45,444 nt of DNA from Erythrobacter sp. (GTDB lineage: Bacteria; Pseudomonadota; Alphaproteobacteria; Sphingomonadales; Sphingomonadaceae): contig JASJDE010000001.1 of the NCBI GenBank assembly GCA_030065195.1, positions 1 to 45,444 on the forward strand. Reading direction: 5' to 3'. This document shows, piece by piece, positions 34,018 to 42,163 of this stretch. Position numbers and translations under genes: made by a program. The notes beneath the pieces are model-generated. The model was given only the letters and a program-made list of their open reading frames with translations, made no database searches and was not told the DNA's origin. How positions within the stretch are numbered: position 1 is the first letter of the stretch; each line of letters begins with the position of its first letter.

Positions 34018-35006
34018 GCATCACCGCCAAGACTGTCTGGCTGGAAGCCCCCGGCCAGGTTGCGCTGCGCAATGAAGCGCTGGAAGCGCCCGGCGCGGAC
34101 GAGATCCTGTGCGAGACGATCGTTACTGCCATTTCGCCGGGCACTGAGCTCGCGGCATGGCGCGGCGATCCGCCGCTACGCCCCGGTGTCGTCTATCCGC
34201 GGCTGCAAGGCTACTGCAATGTCGCCAAAGTGCTGGAGTGCGGCGAAGGCGTCGAGGATTTCACACCGGGCGACCGGGTGCTAACCTTGCAATCGCATCG
34301 CAGCCATTTTGTCGCCGCTGCCGACAGCGTGCTTTACCGACTGCCGGAGGATGCCGACGCCAACAAGGTAGTCGCCGCCTACCTGTTCCACCTTGGCTAC
34401 AATGCAGTCCTGCGCAGCAATGTTCGCGCCGGGCACCGGGTGATGGTGATCGGATTGGGCGCGCTTGGCCTCACATCGGTGGCGATGGCGGCCCTCGCCG
34501 GGGCAGAAGTTACTGCAGTGTCGAGCCAGTCAGCGCCGGCAAAGATTGCTAAAGGTTTCGGCGCGAAGGCCGTTGTCTCGCGGGACGAAGGCGATGCGCT
34601 CAAAGACTGCGCCGATGTGATCATCTCGACCACCAATGGCTGGGACGACTTCGCGCTGGCCCTGAGGGCGGCTGCGCAGAACGGAACCATCGCCTGCTTA
34701 GGCTTCCCGGGTCGGACCGAAGAACCGGGCGACTTCAACCCGCTGGCGAGCGAGCATTTCTACATGAAGCAGCTGCGCATCGAAGCGGTCGGCTGGTCGC
34801 CGCTCGAAAAAGACGCGCGCGGCTTTGCGCGGTTCAACCAGCGCGACAACATCGCCTTCCTCGCTCGCGCCATCGAAGACGGGCGACTCGATCCCGCTCC
34901 CATCATCTCGGGAAGCTATCGCGGCGACGACATCGCACAGGCCTACATCGATCTCGACGCGCGCAAGGACGACGCCATTACCTACCTGCTGGACTGGTCG
35001 GCATGA
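34014..35006 (+). CDS. MDR-superfamily (zinc-type alcohol) dehydrogenase, partner of following Gfo/Idh
   Basis: This 330-aa medium-chain dehydrogenase/reductase starts at ATG 34014, sharing ATGA with the preceding SGNH gene. The GroES-like N-terminal domain (about 1-130) includes ISPGTELAAWRG. The Rossmann domain follows, with VMVIGLGALGLTSVAMA (~145). The usual catalytic-zinc Cys in the GHE/Cys pattern and the structural-zinc four-Cys loop are not visible, so it may be zinc-independent. It is joined by ATGA to a Gfo/Idh gene. These two domains also occur fused in other bacteria as a bi-domain oxidoreductase in surface-polysaccharide loci. They probably act in consecutive redox steps on one sugar; the substrate is unknown. 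Confidence 0.87.
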   Translation: MSITAKTVWLEAPGQVALRNEALEAPGADEILCETIVTAISPGTELAAWRGDPPLRPGVVYPRLQGYCNVAKVLECGEGVEDFTPGDRVLTLQSHRSHFVAAADSVLYRLPEDADANKVVAAYLFHLGYNAVLRSNVRAGHRVMVIGLGALGLTSVAMAALAGAEVTAVSSQSAPAKIAKGFGAKAVVSRDEGDALKDCADVIISTTNGWDDFALALRAAAQNGTIACLGFPGRTEEPGDFNPLASEHFYMKQLRIEAVGWSPLEKDARGFARFNQRDNIAFLARAIEDGRLDPAPIISGSYRGDDIAQAYIDLDARKDDAITYLLDWSA

Positions 35007-36115
35007 GCAACCTCACTGCGGCAGTGATCGGCTGCGGTCGGATGGGCGCATTTACGTCGCCAAGCGTGCGCGAATACGGGCCGGATTGCTTCCTCCCGTC
35101 CGCCCATGCCGAAGCGTTCCAGCAAGCCGAAGGGATCGACCTGGTCGCGGTATGCGATGCCAATGCCGAAGGTGCGGCGCGCGCTGCCGAGCATTATGGC
35201 GTGGCGCGCAACTACATCGACCACGGAGCCATGCTGGCAGACGGTGCACCTGACCTGATCGGAATCGCGACCCGCACAATAGGTCGCACGGACATGATCG
35301 CCGACTGCATCGATGCTGGCACGCGCGCGCTGCACGTCGAAAAGCCGATCTGCAATTCATTCGCCGAGCTGGAACGGCTCGAAACCCTGTTCGCCCGCGA
35401 CGACGTGTTTGTGACGCTCGGCGCGGTGCGGCGGCACTTTGCGATCTACAAGGAAGCCGTCGCTCGAGCACAGTCGGGGAACTATGGAGAATTGCTCGAA
35501 GCCAACGCCGAATTTGGCGCGCGGACGCTGTATTGGTCGCATCCGCACACGGTGGACCTTATCCTGCTGGCCGCCGCCGGAGCCAAGGTTGAAGCGGTGC
35601 AGGCACGGTTGGGAGAAGTCGAACGCAAAGGCTTGCGGATCGTCAATGATCCAGTCGTCATGGACGCTACGATCTGGTTCGAAGGCGGCTTTGCGGGACG
35701 TATCACCCGCGTGCCGGGGACCGATTTCCGCATGGCCTGCCAGACCGCACAGATCGCCGTGATCGGCAACGGTCATTCGCTTTGGCTCTCAGGACGCCCC
35801 AAACCCGATCCAGACGCTCCACGCGATGCCAATCCGGCCGGGGCAAATCCCTATCACGAGCCGGAGAAGCAGAAATTCGTCGCTCCGGACGAGCCGCAAG
35901 GCGCGCTCGCGCCGATCCTGCAACTGGCCGATTGTCTCAAAGGCAGCGAAACCGCACGCAACGCCAACGCGGCGCTCAAGCGCGATATCACCACAGGTCA
36001 ACGTATCCTGTTCGCGATCGTACAATCGCATTTCGAAGGTGGGCGCCCGGTGACACTCGACGAAATCGACCCCGACCTCTTCATCGAAGGCCGCACAGGC
36101 GACACACCGGCATGA
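35003..36115 (+). CDS. Gfo/Idh/MocA family oxidoreductase, partner of MDR dehydrogenase
   Basis: This 370-aa oxidoreductase has the Rossmann start AAVIGCGRMGAFTS (residues 6-19), LVAVCDANAEGAARAA and the EKP motif (HVEKPICNSF). In the C-terminal half the HPHTVDLILLAAAGA segment supplies the family's His/Asp pair. It differs clearly from the Gfo/Idh gene at 26449, so the cluster holds two independent members. It overlaps both neighbours by ATGA, placing it in a coupled set from the second SGNH gene to the capsule-type transferase. A split version of the MDR-Gfo/Idh bi-domain enzyme is the simplest reading. Confidence 0.88.
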   Translation: MSNLTAAVIGCGRMGAFTSPSVREYGPDCFLPSAHAEAFQQAEGIDLVAVCDANAEGAARAAEHYGVARNYIDHGAMLADGAPDLIGIATRTIGRTDMIADCIDAGTRALHVEKPICNSFAELERLETLFARDDVFVTLGAVRRHFAIYKEAVARAQSGNYGELLEANAEFGARTLYWSHPHTVDLILLAAAGAKVEAVQARLGEVERKGLRIVNDPVVMDATIWFEGGFAGRITRVPGTDFRMACQTAQIAVIGNGHSLWLSGRPKPDPDAPRDANPAGANPYHEPEKQKFVAPDEPQGALAPILQLADCLKGSETARNANAALKRDITTGQRILFAIVQSHFEGGRPVTLDEIDPDLFIEGRTGDTPA

Positions 36116-37491
36116 GCACCAGGCCCAAGATTGTGTTCTTCGCGCGCGGATTCCAAGCCGGCTTCTACCCGGAGCTGCAGGACGAACGCTATGAGGCGAT
36201 CTATGTCACGCTGACCCGCGAGGAAGCCGATCAGGTCCGCGCCAAGGGCTGCGAAGTCGCGGCGTGCTTCGAAGCCGATTTCGATTCCATCGCCCCCGCC
36301 GAAGTCCCCGAGCACTACCTGCTCACCTCGCTGATGTCGGAGCGGTTCCTGGGCCGCTACTCGCAATCGGAACGGCTCACCATCCTCGGCAAGGAGATCG
36401 CCTTCTGGCGCGCGCTGCTCGACAAGCATCAGCCGATCGCGGTGTGCAACGAACTGATCGCGATCGAGATTTCCGAAGTGCTGCTGATCGAGACTCGCAA
36501 ACGGGGAATCAGATATCTCGCGCCGATGTATTGCGTGATCGAGGGCTATTTCTACTGGCTGCCCGATCCGCTGACATTGTCGGGCCGGGCGCTCGATCTG
36601 CCCGAACCGACCGAACGCACGCTAGCGATGGCGGATGCCTATCTCGATCAGGTGCGGCAAAGCGACTACAAGCCTTACTACGTCCGCAACCTCGCCGGGC
36701 GGCGCAATTTCAAACCGCTCGCAACTGGACTCGCTAAGTCGGCGCTTTGGAAATGGCGCGACTGGACCTCGCGCGATGCCATGAAACCCGGTGCCTTCCG
36801 CTACGAGACCTACACCGAGGAATACTCCAAGCGGCCACAGGTCTTCGCCGCGAGCTTCACCAAGAGCTACGACGCGTTGACCGACATTTCCGATGAACGC
36901 GAGATCGTGCTCTACCCGTTGCACCAGGAGCCGGAGGCAACGCTCAATTACATGAGCGAGTTCTTCTCCAGTCAGGTCGCGACGATCGAGAATATCCTCA
37001 AATGCCTGAGCCCGCATCAGACGCTGGTGGTTAAGGAGCATCCGGTCGACAAAGGCGCACTGCTGCGGCCCAAGTTCCAGGACATCCGGGCGCGCTATTC
37101 TAACCTCGCTTTCCTGCCAGCCGAAGTGCACAGCCGCGAAGTGCTGGCCCGCTGCGAGCGCGTTGTGACGCTCACCAGCAGCGTCGGTTGGGAAGCGGCC
37201 TGTATCGGCAAATGCGTGTTCGTGATGGGCGAAATATACTGGGACAGCGTGCCCGGCGTGTGGCGGATCGAGACATGGCCGGAACTGCGCGATGCGATGC
37301 GCACTCCGGTCGACCAGATCGAGCGGGTCGACCCCGAGGATGCGCGCCGCTTCGTCGCCAGCCTCGCCGAGTTCAGCCATGAAGGCCGCCCGCTACCCAA
37401 TCCCAAGCTCTACGATTCCGAAAATGTTGCGCTGGTCCGCAATGCGATCTGCATCGGTGCCGGAATTGAGCCGACAGGCAGCAGCGGCTAA
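36112..37491 (+). CDS. Capsule polysaccharide biosynthesis-type protein with HP motif (putative glycosyltransferase)
   Basis: This 459-aa cytoplasmic protein starts at ATG 36112 (ATGA overlap); the ORF-track start at 35782 is in another frame of the previous gene. The C-terminal half matches the 'Capsule_synth' (KpsC/KpsS-like) pattern: IVLYPLHQEPEATLNYMS, VVKEHPVDKG (His310-Pro311), and LTSSVGWEAACIGKCVFV (Ser356-Ser357). The N-terminal half opens with KIVFFARGFQAGFYPEL and a VCNELIAIEI region. KpsC/KpsS transfer Kdo from CMP-Kdo. With CMP-Pse made in this locus, transfer of pseudaminic acid or another sugar is plausible but inferred. It is the second HP-motif protein of the cluster. Confidence 0.82.
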   Translation: MSTRPKIVFFARGFQAGFYPELQDERYEAIYVTLTREEADQVRAKGCEVAACFEADFDSIAPAEVPEHYLLTSLMSERFLGRYSQSERLTILGKEIAFWRALLDKHQPIAVCNELIAIEISEVLLIETRKRGIRYLAPMYCVIEGYFYWLPDPLTLSGRALDLPEPTERTLAMADAYLDQVRQSDYKPYYVRNLAGRRNFKPLATGLAKSALWKWRDWTSRDAMKPGAFRYETYTEEYSKRPQVFAASFTKSYDALTDISDEREIVLYPLHQEPEATLNYMSEFFSSQVATIENILKCLSPHQTLVVKEHPVDKGALLRPKFQDIRARYSNLAFLPAEVHSREVLARCERVVTLTSSVGWEAACIGKCVFVMGEIYWDSVPGVWRIETWPELRDAMRTPVDQIERVDPEDARRFVASLAEFSHEGRPLPNPKLYDSENVALVRNAICIGAGIEPTGSSG

Positions 37492-37500
37492 ACCCCTGCC

Positions 37501-38022
37501 ATGAAGCGCTTTCTGCTCAAGCTCTGGATGGTGGAATCCAATATTCGCGCGACCATGCGCGTCTCGACGTGGTGCCACACCAAGATGCCACTGATCGGTC
37601 GCTTTATGGCAATGCTGATCGACCGGACGTTGCTGTGGCGCTTCGGCGTCGACGTGACGAGCTATCGGGTGAAAGTCGCAAAACTTCGAATCTCGCACCC
37701 GGCGGGCGTGCTGCTGGGCGGCAACGGTATCGTATCCGAGGGTCGCGTAGCGGTGAATGCAGGGGCGAAATTCGTCGGCCCCGCGCCGGACGACGAAGAA
37801 TACCTTGCGCGCCACAAGACCGGAGATGTCTTCCGCTTGGGCGACAATGTCGTTATTGGCGCAAACACGGTGGTGGTCGGCCCGGTCGACATTTGCGACA
37901 ATGTCGTCGTCGGAGCGATGTCGCTGGTCAACCGTTCCATTACCGAACCGGGCACCTATGTCGGCATTCCGGCCAAGCGGATCAGCGACGAAGTGCCGAG
38001 CGATATCTGGGTGAGCCGCTAG
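37501..38022 (+). CDS. Left-handed beta-helix acyltransferase, serine-acetyltransferase-like (1 of 3)
   Basis: This 173-aa hexapeptide-repeat protein has a helical N-terminus (KLWMVESNIRATMRVSTWCH). A beta-helix with imperfect [LIV]GxxxX repeats follows: LGGNGIVSEGRVAVNAGAKF and LGDNVVIGANTVVVGPVDIC. The end, GTYVGIPAKRISDE, is typical of CysE/NodL-like O-acetyltransferases. It should acetylate a sugar hydroxyl or amine with acetyl-CoA in the cytoplasm. It lies nine bases after the capsule-type gene. Similar helix proteins at 40247 and 43129 suggest that the repeat unit carries several acetyl groups, in addition to those added by the MBOAT system after export. Confidence 0.87.
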   Translation: MKRFLLKLWMVESNIRATMRVSTWCHTKMPLIGRFMAMLIDRTLLWRFGVDVTSYRVKVAKLRISHPAGVLLGGNGIVSEGRVAVNAGAKFVGPAPDDEEYLARHKTGDVFRLGDNVVIGANTVVVGPVDICDNVVVGAMSLVNRSITEPGTYVGIPAKRISDEVPSDIWVSR

Positions 38023-38044
38023 GGCGGCAGGGATTGAAGAGACG

Positions 38045-38911
38045 ATGGCAAGTACGGCCCTCAAGGACACGGCAAGCTTCCTGCGCTGGCGGCTCGTGCC
38101 CGTGCGCAAGCTCGGCAAGGTCAAGAACCAGCTGACCGGCCATGCCGCGCCGCCGCCGCGCGAAAGCAATTTCGACGACGAACGGCTCGAACAGCTCAAC
38201 ACGCTCGGCTATTGCCCCGCATCCCCGGTCGATCCTGACCAGCTCGCGGCAATCCGCGACATCTACATGCCGCGCGGCGACGAAGTGGTGCCGACCGATG
38301 CCGGCCACCCGTTCGAGAATGTCGTTCGTCCGGAGGATTTCAACGCGGAGAACCCGCTGTTCCAGCTGGCGTTTTCCGAAGGTATCCTTGGCGCGGCGCA
38401 GGCCTATTTCGACGGCAAGTTCTCCTTCGCCAGCATCCAGGTCGCGCGCTCCTTCCCGACTTCGGGGGCCTTGCGCGAAAGCCAGAAATGGCACCGCGAC
38501 TATGGCGATGCGAAGAGCCTGCACTTCATCATGTACCTGAACGATGTGACCACAGACGAGCATGGGCCGTTCGTGTTCGTCGACAAGCAGGTCAGCAAGA
38601 AGGTCAAGCGTTCGCCGATAATCCGCCGCCTGACAGACGATCGGATCGCTGCCGAGATCGGTTCTGATGAATTCGAGACCTTCTACGGCAAGTCGGGTTC
38701 GGCCATCCTTGTCGATCCGGCAACCTGCTATCATTTCGGCAGCCGCTGCAAGATCCCGCGCACGGCCGTTTTCATCACCTTCAACACCCATGTGCCCTAC
38801 ACCGAGATGATGAATCCGCTCGGCAGTCACCGGGCGCAAGCTGCAATCGAAGCGCGCAAGGTGCGGCCCGACCTTTCGGGCGACTACATCGATTCGATCC
38901 TGCAGGTGTAA
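38045..38911 (+). CDS. Phytanoyl-CoA dioxygenase-like Fe(II)/2-oxoglutarate oxygenase
   Basis: This 288-aa protein has the double-stranded beta-helix iron-binding facial triad: WHRDYGD (His150, Asp152) and CYHFGSRC (His230). PRTAVFITF (Arg239) would hold 2-oxoglutarate. KSLHFIMYLNDVT and GPFVFVDKQ between them are usual for the PhyH family. It should hydroxylate or oxidise a substrate with O2, Fe(II) and 2-oxoglutarate. Within a glycan cluster the target may be a sugar; KdoO, an Fe/2OG enzyme hydroxylating Kdo, is a precedent for a keto-acid sugar. That link is inference. Preceded by a 22-base gap containing GAAGAGA as Shine-Dalgarno. Confidence 0.87.
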   Translation: MASTALKDTASFLRWRLVPVRKLGKVKNQLTGHAAPPPRESNFDDERLEQLNTLGYCPASPVDPDQLAAIRDIYMPRGDEVVPTDAGHPFENVVRPEDFNAENPLFQLAFSEGILGAAQAYFDGKFSFASIQVARSFPTSGALRESQKWHRDYGDAKSLHFIMYLNDVTTDEHGPFVFVDKQVSKKVKRSPIIRRLTDDRIAAEIGSDEFETFYGKSGSAILVDPATCYHFGSRCKIPRTAVFITFNTHVPYTEMMNPLGSHRAQAAIEARKVRPDLSGDYIDSILQV

Positions 38912-38932
38912 GCGCGGCTGCGCGCAACACTG

Positions 38933-40216
38933 ATGAACTCCCGTTCCGCCTATGTCGCCATCGGGCTGGGCGTGAACCTGCTGATGCTGGTACGCGGCGT
39001 CGTGCTTATGATTGCTCTCGATTACGCCGCGCTCGGGCTGGTGGCGCTGGTGCAGGCGGCCATCCTCGTTTCCGGCCTGATGCATTTCGGACTGCTCAAT
39101 GGTGGCTATCGATTGCTGTGCAGCGCGGGGGAGCGGACCAAGCAGCGAATTATCGACCTCGCCTATACGGGCTTTGCCATAATCGCCGCGATCATCGCTC
39201 TGGTTGCGACCGGGGTAGTGGCCATCACCGGGACCTACTACGCCGACATTGCCATCCTGACAGCCCTGGGCGGCATCGCGACCTTGCTGCGATCGTGGAT
39301 GTTGAACGAGATGGTGGCGGCGGGGCGGTTTGGTCTCGCCAATCTCATCAACGCCCTTTCGATGATTGCGTCTCTCGCCGTGCTCCTGATGTTGCTGCCC
39401 GGCTGGAGCGCTTCGCCAAAGGCCGATGGTGCGGGCATTGCAGTCCTTTCGATCGCAGTCCAGCCGGTGCTGTTCGCAACACTCGCGCTCTTCAGCGGTG
39501 CAGTATTGCGGCCCAAGAGCCTGCGGGTCTCCAAGCGGCTTGGCTCGGTGGTGTTCAAAGCCGGCTTTGTCCTGTTCCTCACTGGCATCGCGATCCAGCT
39601 CAACACGCTGATCGAACGCGCATATGTGTCGAGCGAGCTCGGTCTCGAACCGCTCGGGCGGCTCTATCTCGCCTTCCTGTTCCTGACCCTGTTCAACCTC
39701 GCGCCGAACCTCGTGCAGCAGGTGTTCCTGCCCAATATCGTGCGGCACTGGAAAGCGGGAGAAGCAGCGGCGACTTCACGCGAACTACGTACGCTGCTGG
39801 CGATCACGGCCGGGTATTGTACCGCAACCGCATTGGCGTTGTGGCTGTTGGCCGAACCGCTGCTGGGGCTGGTTCTGCCGAAATACGTTCCCGACCTTCG
39901 CTGGGTCTACCTGCTGACGCCGGGCCTCATTGCATTCGCGCTCTCGGCGCCTTTCGCGCTGACCTACAATGTGGTGATCGACTACAGCTGGTACGTCATC
40001 GCCTATGGCGCAGGCATTGTCGCAACCCTGCTCGCTTTCGGTGGCGCGATGCTGGTTGGAGATACCTTCTCACTCGACGGAGTGATCATCTTGCGCGCGA
40101 GCGTCTATGCGCTGATGGCGGTGCTGCTGGTGATGGGTTGGTGGCAGCTTTCCCGCCGTCATCCGGAATTCCGCCTGTTCGACCCTCGCCTTGCCGCAAA
40201 CCGGGCGAGCGTGTAG
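38933..40216 (+). CDS. Wzx-like polysaccharide flippase
   Basis: This 427-aa polytopic protein with about 12 TM helices is consistent with the MOP/PST flippase superfamily. Such a protein would move the undecaprenyl-linked repeat unit to the periplasm. It begins MNSRSAYVAIGLGVNLLMLVRGVVLMIAL and continues with short loops and many Gly/Ala/Leu helices. LGRLYLAFLFLTLFNLAPNLVQQVFLP resembles the mid-protein region of Wzx proteins. Wzx proteins are very divergent, so the assignment rests on topology and on co-location with a Wzy-like polymerase and an initiating transferase. The gene is 21 bases after the oxygenase gene. Confidence 0.8.
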   Translation: MNSRSAYVAIGLGVNLLMLVRGVVLMIALDYAALGLVALVQAAILVSGLMHFGLLNGGYRLLCSAGERTKQRIIDLAYTGFAIIAAIIALVATGVVAITGTYYADIAILTALGGIATLLRSWMLNEMVAAGRFGLANLINALSMIASLAVLLMLLPGWSASPKADGAGIAVLSIAVQPVLFATLALFSGAVLRPKSLRVSKRLGSVVFKAGFVLFLTGIAIQLNTLIERAYVSSELGLEPLGRLYLAFLFLTLFNLAPNLVQQVFLPNIVRHWKAGEAAATSRELRTLLAITAGYCTATALALWLLAEPLLGLVLPKYVPDLRWVYLLTPGLIAFALSAPFALTYNVVIDYSWYVIAYGAGIVATLLAFGGAMLVGDTFSLDGVIILRASVYALMAVLLVMGWWQLSRRHPEFRLFDPRLAANRASV

Positions 40217-40246
40217 GCGCGCGCCACACGCAACAAGACAGTAGCC

Positions 40247-40843
40247 ATGCTGCATTTCCGCATCCGCGACTTCCTTTCGATCCTGTTCTACCGGCTGCTC
40301 GCACCCTTTTTCGGCAGCATGGGCAGCGGTGTGCGGATCGTGCGCCCCTTGCGAATCTTCGGCGCGAAACACTGCCATTTCGGCGACGGAGCGGTGCTGC
40401 AATTCGGTGCCTATATCGCGGCACTCAAGGAACATGACGAGCCGCCGGTCTTCAAGGTCGGCGCGCGCAGCATGATCGGCAATCATGCGCATATCGTCGC
40501 AACCAAGCGCGTCGAGTTCGGCGAAGGCGTTCTGACGGCAGACCGCTTGTTCGTCGCCGACAATCGCCACACCTTCGAAGACCCGGACACGCCGATCCGC
40601 GACCAGGGACTGACCCAGCTTGCCGAAGTCCATATCGGCGATGGCAGCTGGATCGGCGAAAATGTCTGCATCTCCGGCGCGTCGATCGGCAAGCAATGCG
40701 TGATCGCCGCCAACAGCGTCGTCACCAGCGACATTCCAGACCATTGCGTCGCCGTTGGAGCGCCCGCACGTATCGTCAGGCGCTATTGCGACACGCGTAG
40801 GGGGTGGTATCGCACGACTCCCGAAGGAGAATTCCGCGAATGA
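40247..40843 (+). CDS. Left-handed beta-helix acyltransferase, WbbJ/NodL-like (2 of 3)
   Basis: This 198-aa hexapeptide-repeat acyltransferase has an N-terminal helix (FRIRDFLSILFYRLLAPFFG). A long beta-helix region (IFGAKHCHFGDGAVLQFGAYI, FKVGARSMIGNHAHIVA, VHIGDGSWIGENVCISG) follows. The cap HCVAVGAPARIVRRY is typical of the family. DNRHTFEDPDTPIRDQG contains the likely catalytic His in a loop, as in maltose/galactoside O-acetyltransferases. It should act on a nucleotide sugar or lipid-linked repeat unit in the cytoplasm. Its stop shares ATGA with the following polymerase gene. Much longer than the third copy at 43129. Confidence 0.88.
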   Translation: MLHFRIRDFLSILFYRLLAPFFGSMGSGVRIVRPLRIFGAKHCHFGDGAVLQFGAYIAALKEHDEPPVFKVGARSMIGNHAHIVATKRVEFGEGVLTADRLFVADNRHTFEDPDTPIRDQGLTQLAEVHIGDGSWIGENVCISGASIGKQCVIAANSVVTSDIPDHCVAVGAPARIVRRYCDTRRGWYRTTPEGEFRE

Positions 40844-42144
40844 GCGCGAGTGCCGCCCCTGCCCAAGCGAAAACCGCCCTGCCAGCTCCGCGCAAAGCCG
40901 GTCAGATCACCAATCCGGTGCTGCGCCAGCGGCTGCGCCAGGTTGCGCTGTTCGCTGCCATCCTGATCTCAGGCGGCCTGCTGTCGATCCCGCGCATGCC
41001 GCTGCTGATCTTGGTGTTGGTGCTGTGCTTCGCGCTGCGAAATCCGCTGCGCATGTTCCGCCCCGAATTTGCGCTGATCTGGCTGTTGCTGCTTGCGGTC
41101 GGTGCGGTCGCGTTGATCGGGGGCGAGAGCTTCCAGCTTATGCCGATGACTATCCGCTATGCGAACTTCCTTGCGGGGATCGCTTTGCTGATGGTCTATA
41201 TCGACGAAACGCGAACCACGCTGGCGGACGACCTGTTCCCGATGCTGAAGCTGATGGCGTTCCAGTCGATCCTGACACCGATTGCAGTGCTGGTCGCGGG
41301 CGGTTTCTTCACGACCTTTCTCGTGAACGAAACGACCTACCACACGCTGTTCTACGTTTTCACCTATCATGAACTTATCGAGACCGGCGCGGTGTTGAAA
41401 AGACCCGACGGATTCTTCTTCGAGCCCGGCGTGTTCCAGATCTATCTCAATATCCTGCTCTTCATCTGCCTGTTCGTGCGTAAGCATTCCAAGGTCGATA
41501 TCGGGATCGCCACGCTCTCGATCATCGCGACGCAATCGACCACCGGCGTGGTGATCATGATGATCCAGTTCGGCATCGCCTATTTCCAATGGCTCAAGAC
41601 CGCAAACCGGCGGCAGAAGGTCGGTGTGTTCGTGTTCGTCCCGATCCTGTTGCTGCCTCTCGCGGCATACATGACATTCAATATCAGCCAGAAGTTCTAC
41701 GGCGCGCTGAGCGGATCGGCCGAGGCGCGTGAATACGACTTGCGCACCGGCATCGCCGTGGCCGCGGAAAAGCCGCTGACCGGGATCGGTTTCGATTATG
41801 AGAAGTATTTCGATGTTTCGGCCCGCGTCGGCTATCGAGAGGCCAACCTGTCGCGCGACAACATCACCGAACGCGGCAACACCAACGGTGTGGTGGTGCT
41901 GCTCTATAGCGTGGGCATACCGCTCTCGCTGATATTCCTGCTGGGCCTTGCTTTCCAGCGCATGTTCCGCCCGCGTTTCCTGTTTGCCGCACTGATCGTG
42001 CTTTCGTTGATGGCGGAATCGCTCTTCTTCACACCGATCGTGCTCATGGTCGCGTTCAGCGGGTTGCTGATCCGGCCGAAACGGGTGATGAGCCTGCTGG
42101 GTGGCGGCCGCACCGCGCGTGCGTCGCAGCCGCAGCGCGTCTGA
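40840..42144 (+). CDS. Wzy-like O-antigen/exopolysaccharide polymerase or ligase
   Basis: This 434-aa membrane protein has roughly ten TM helices and a periplasmic loop near residues 285-350 (FNISQKFYGALSGS, YDLRTGIAVAAEKPLTGIGFDYEKYF). The motif of a Glu/Arg-rich loop ending in PLTGIGF is typical of Wzy polymerases and O-antigen ligases (PF04932-like). It would join flipped repeat units in the periplasm or attach the chain to a carrier. The start at ATG 40840 shares ATGA with the acyltransferase; the ORF-track start at 40804 is 12 codons upstream. Polymerase versus ligase cannot be decided from sequence, but the neighbouring Wzx-like flippase favours polymerase. Confidence 0.85.
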   Translation: MSASAAPAQAKTALPAPRKAGQITNPVLRQRLRQVALFAAILISGGLLSIPRMPLLILVLVLCFALRNPLRMFRPEFALIWLLLLAVGAVALIGGESFQLMPMTIRYANFLAGIALLMVYIDETRTTLADDLFPMLKLMAFQSILTPIAVLVAGGFFTTFLVNETTYHTLFYVFTYHELIETGAVLKRPDGFFFEPGVFQIYLNILLFICLFVRKHSKVDIGIATLSIIATQSTTGVVIMMIQFGIAYFQWLKTANRRQKVGVFVFVPILLLPLAAYMTFNISQKFYGALSGSAEAREYDLRTGIAVAAEKPLTGIGFDYEKYFDVSARVGYREANLSRDNITERGNTNGVVVLLYSVGIPLSLIFLLGLAFQRMFRPRFLFAALIVLSLMAESLFFTPIVLMVAFSGLLIRPKRVMSLLGGGRTARASQPQRV

Positions 42145-42163
42145 CGTTCCGGAGCCAAGCCCC

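Noticed and set aside
37982-39748. 588-aa minus-strand ORF opposite the oxygenase and flippase genes
   Set aside because: It is antisense to two recognisable proteins; its His/Arg/Gln/Glu-rich composition is typical of a high-GC shadow frame.
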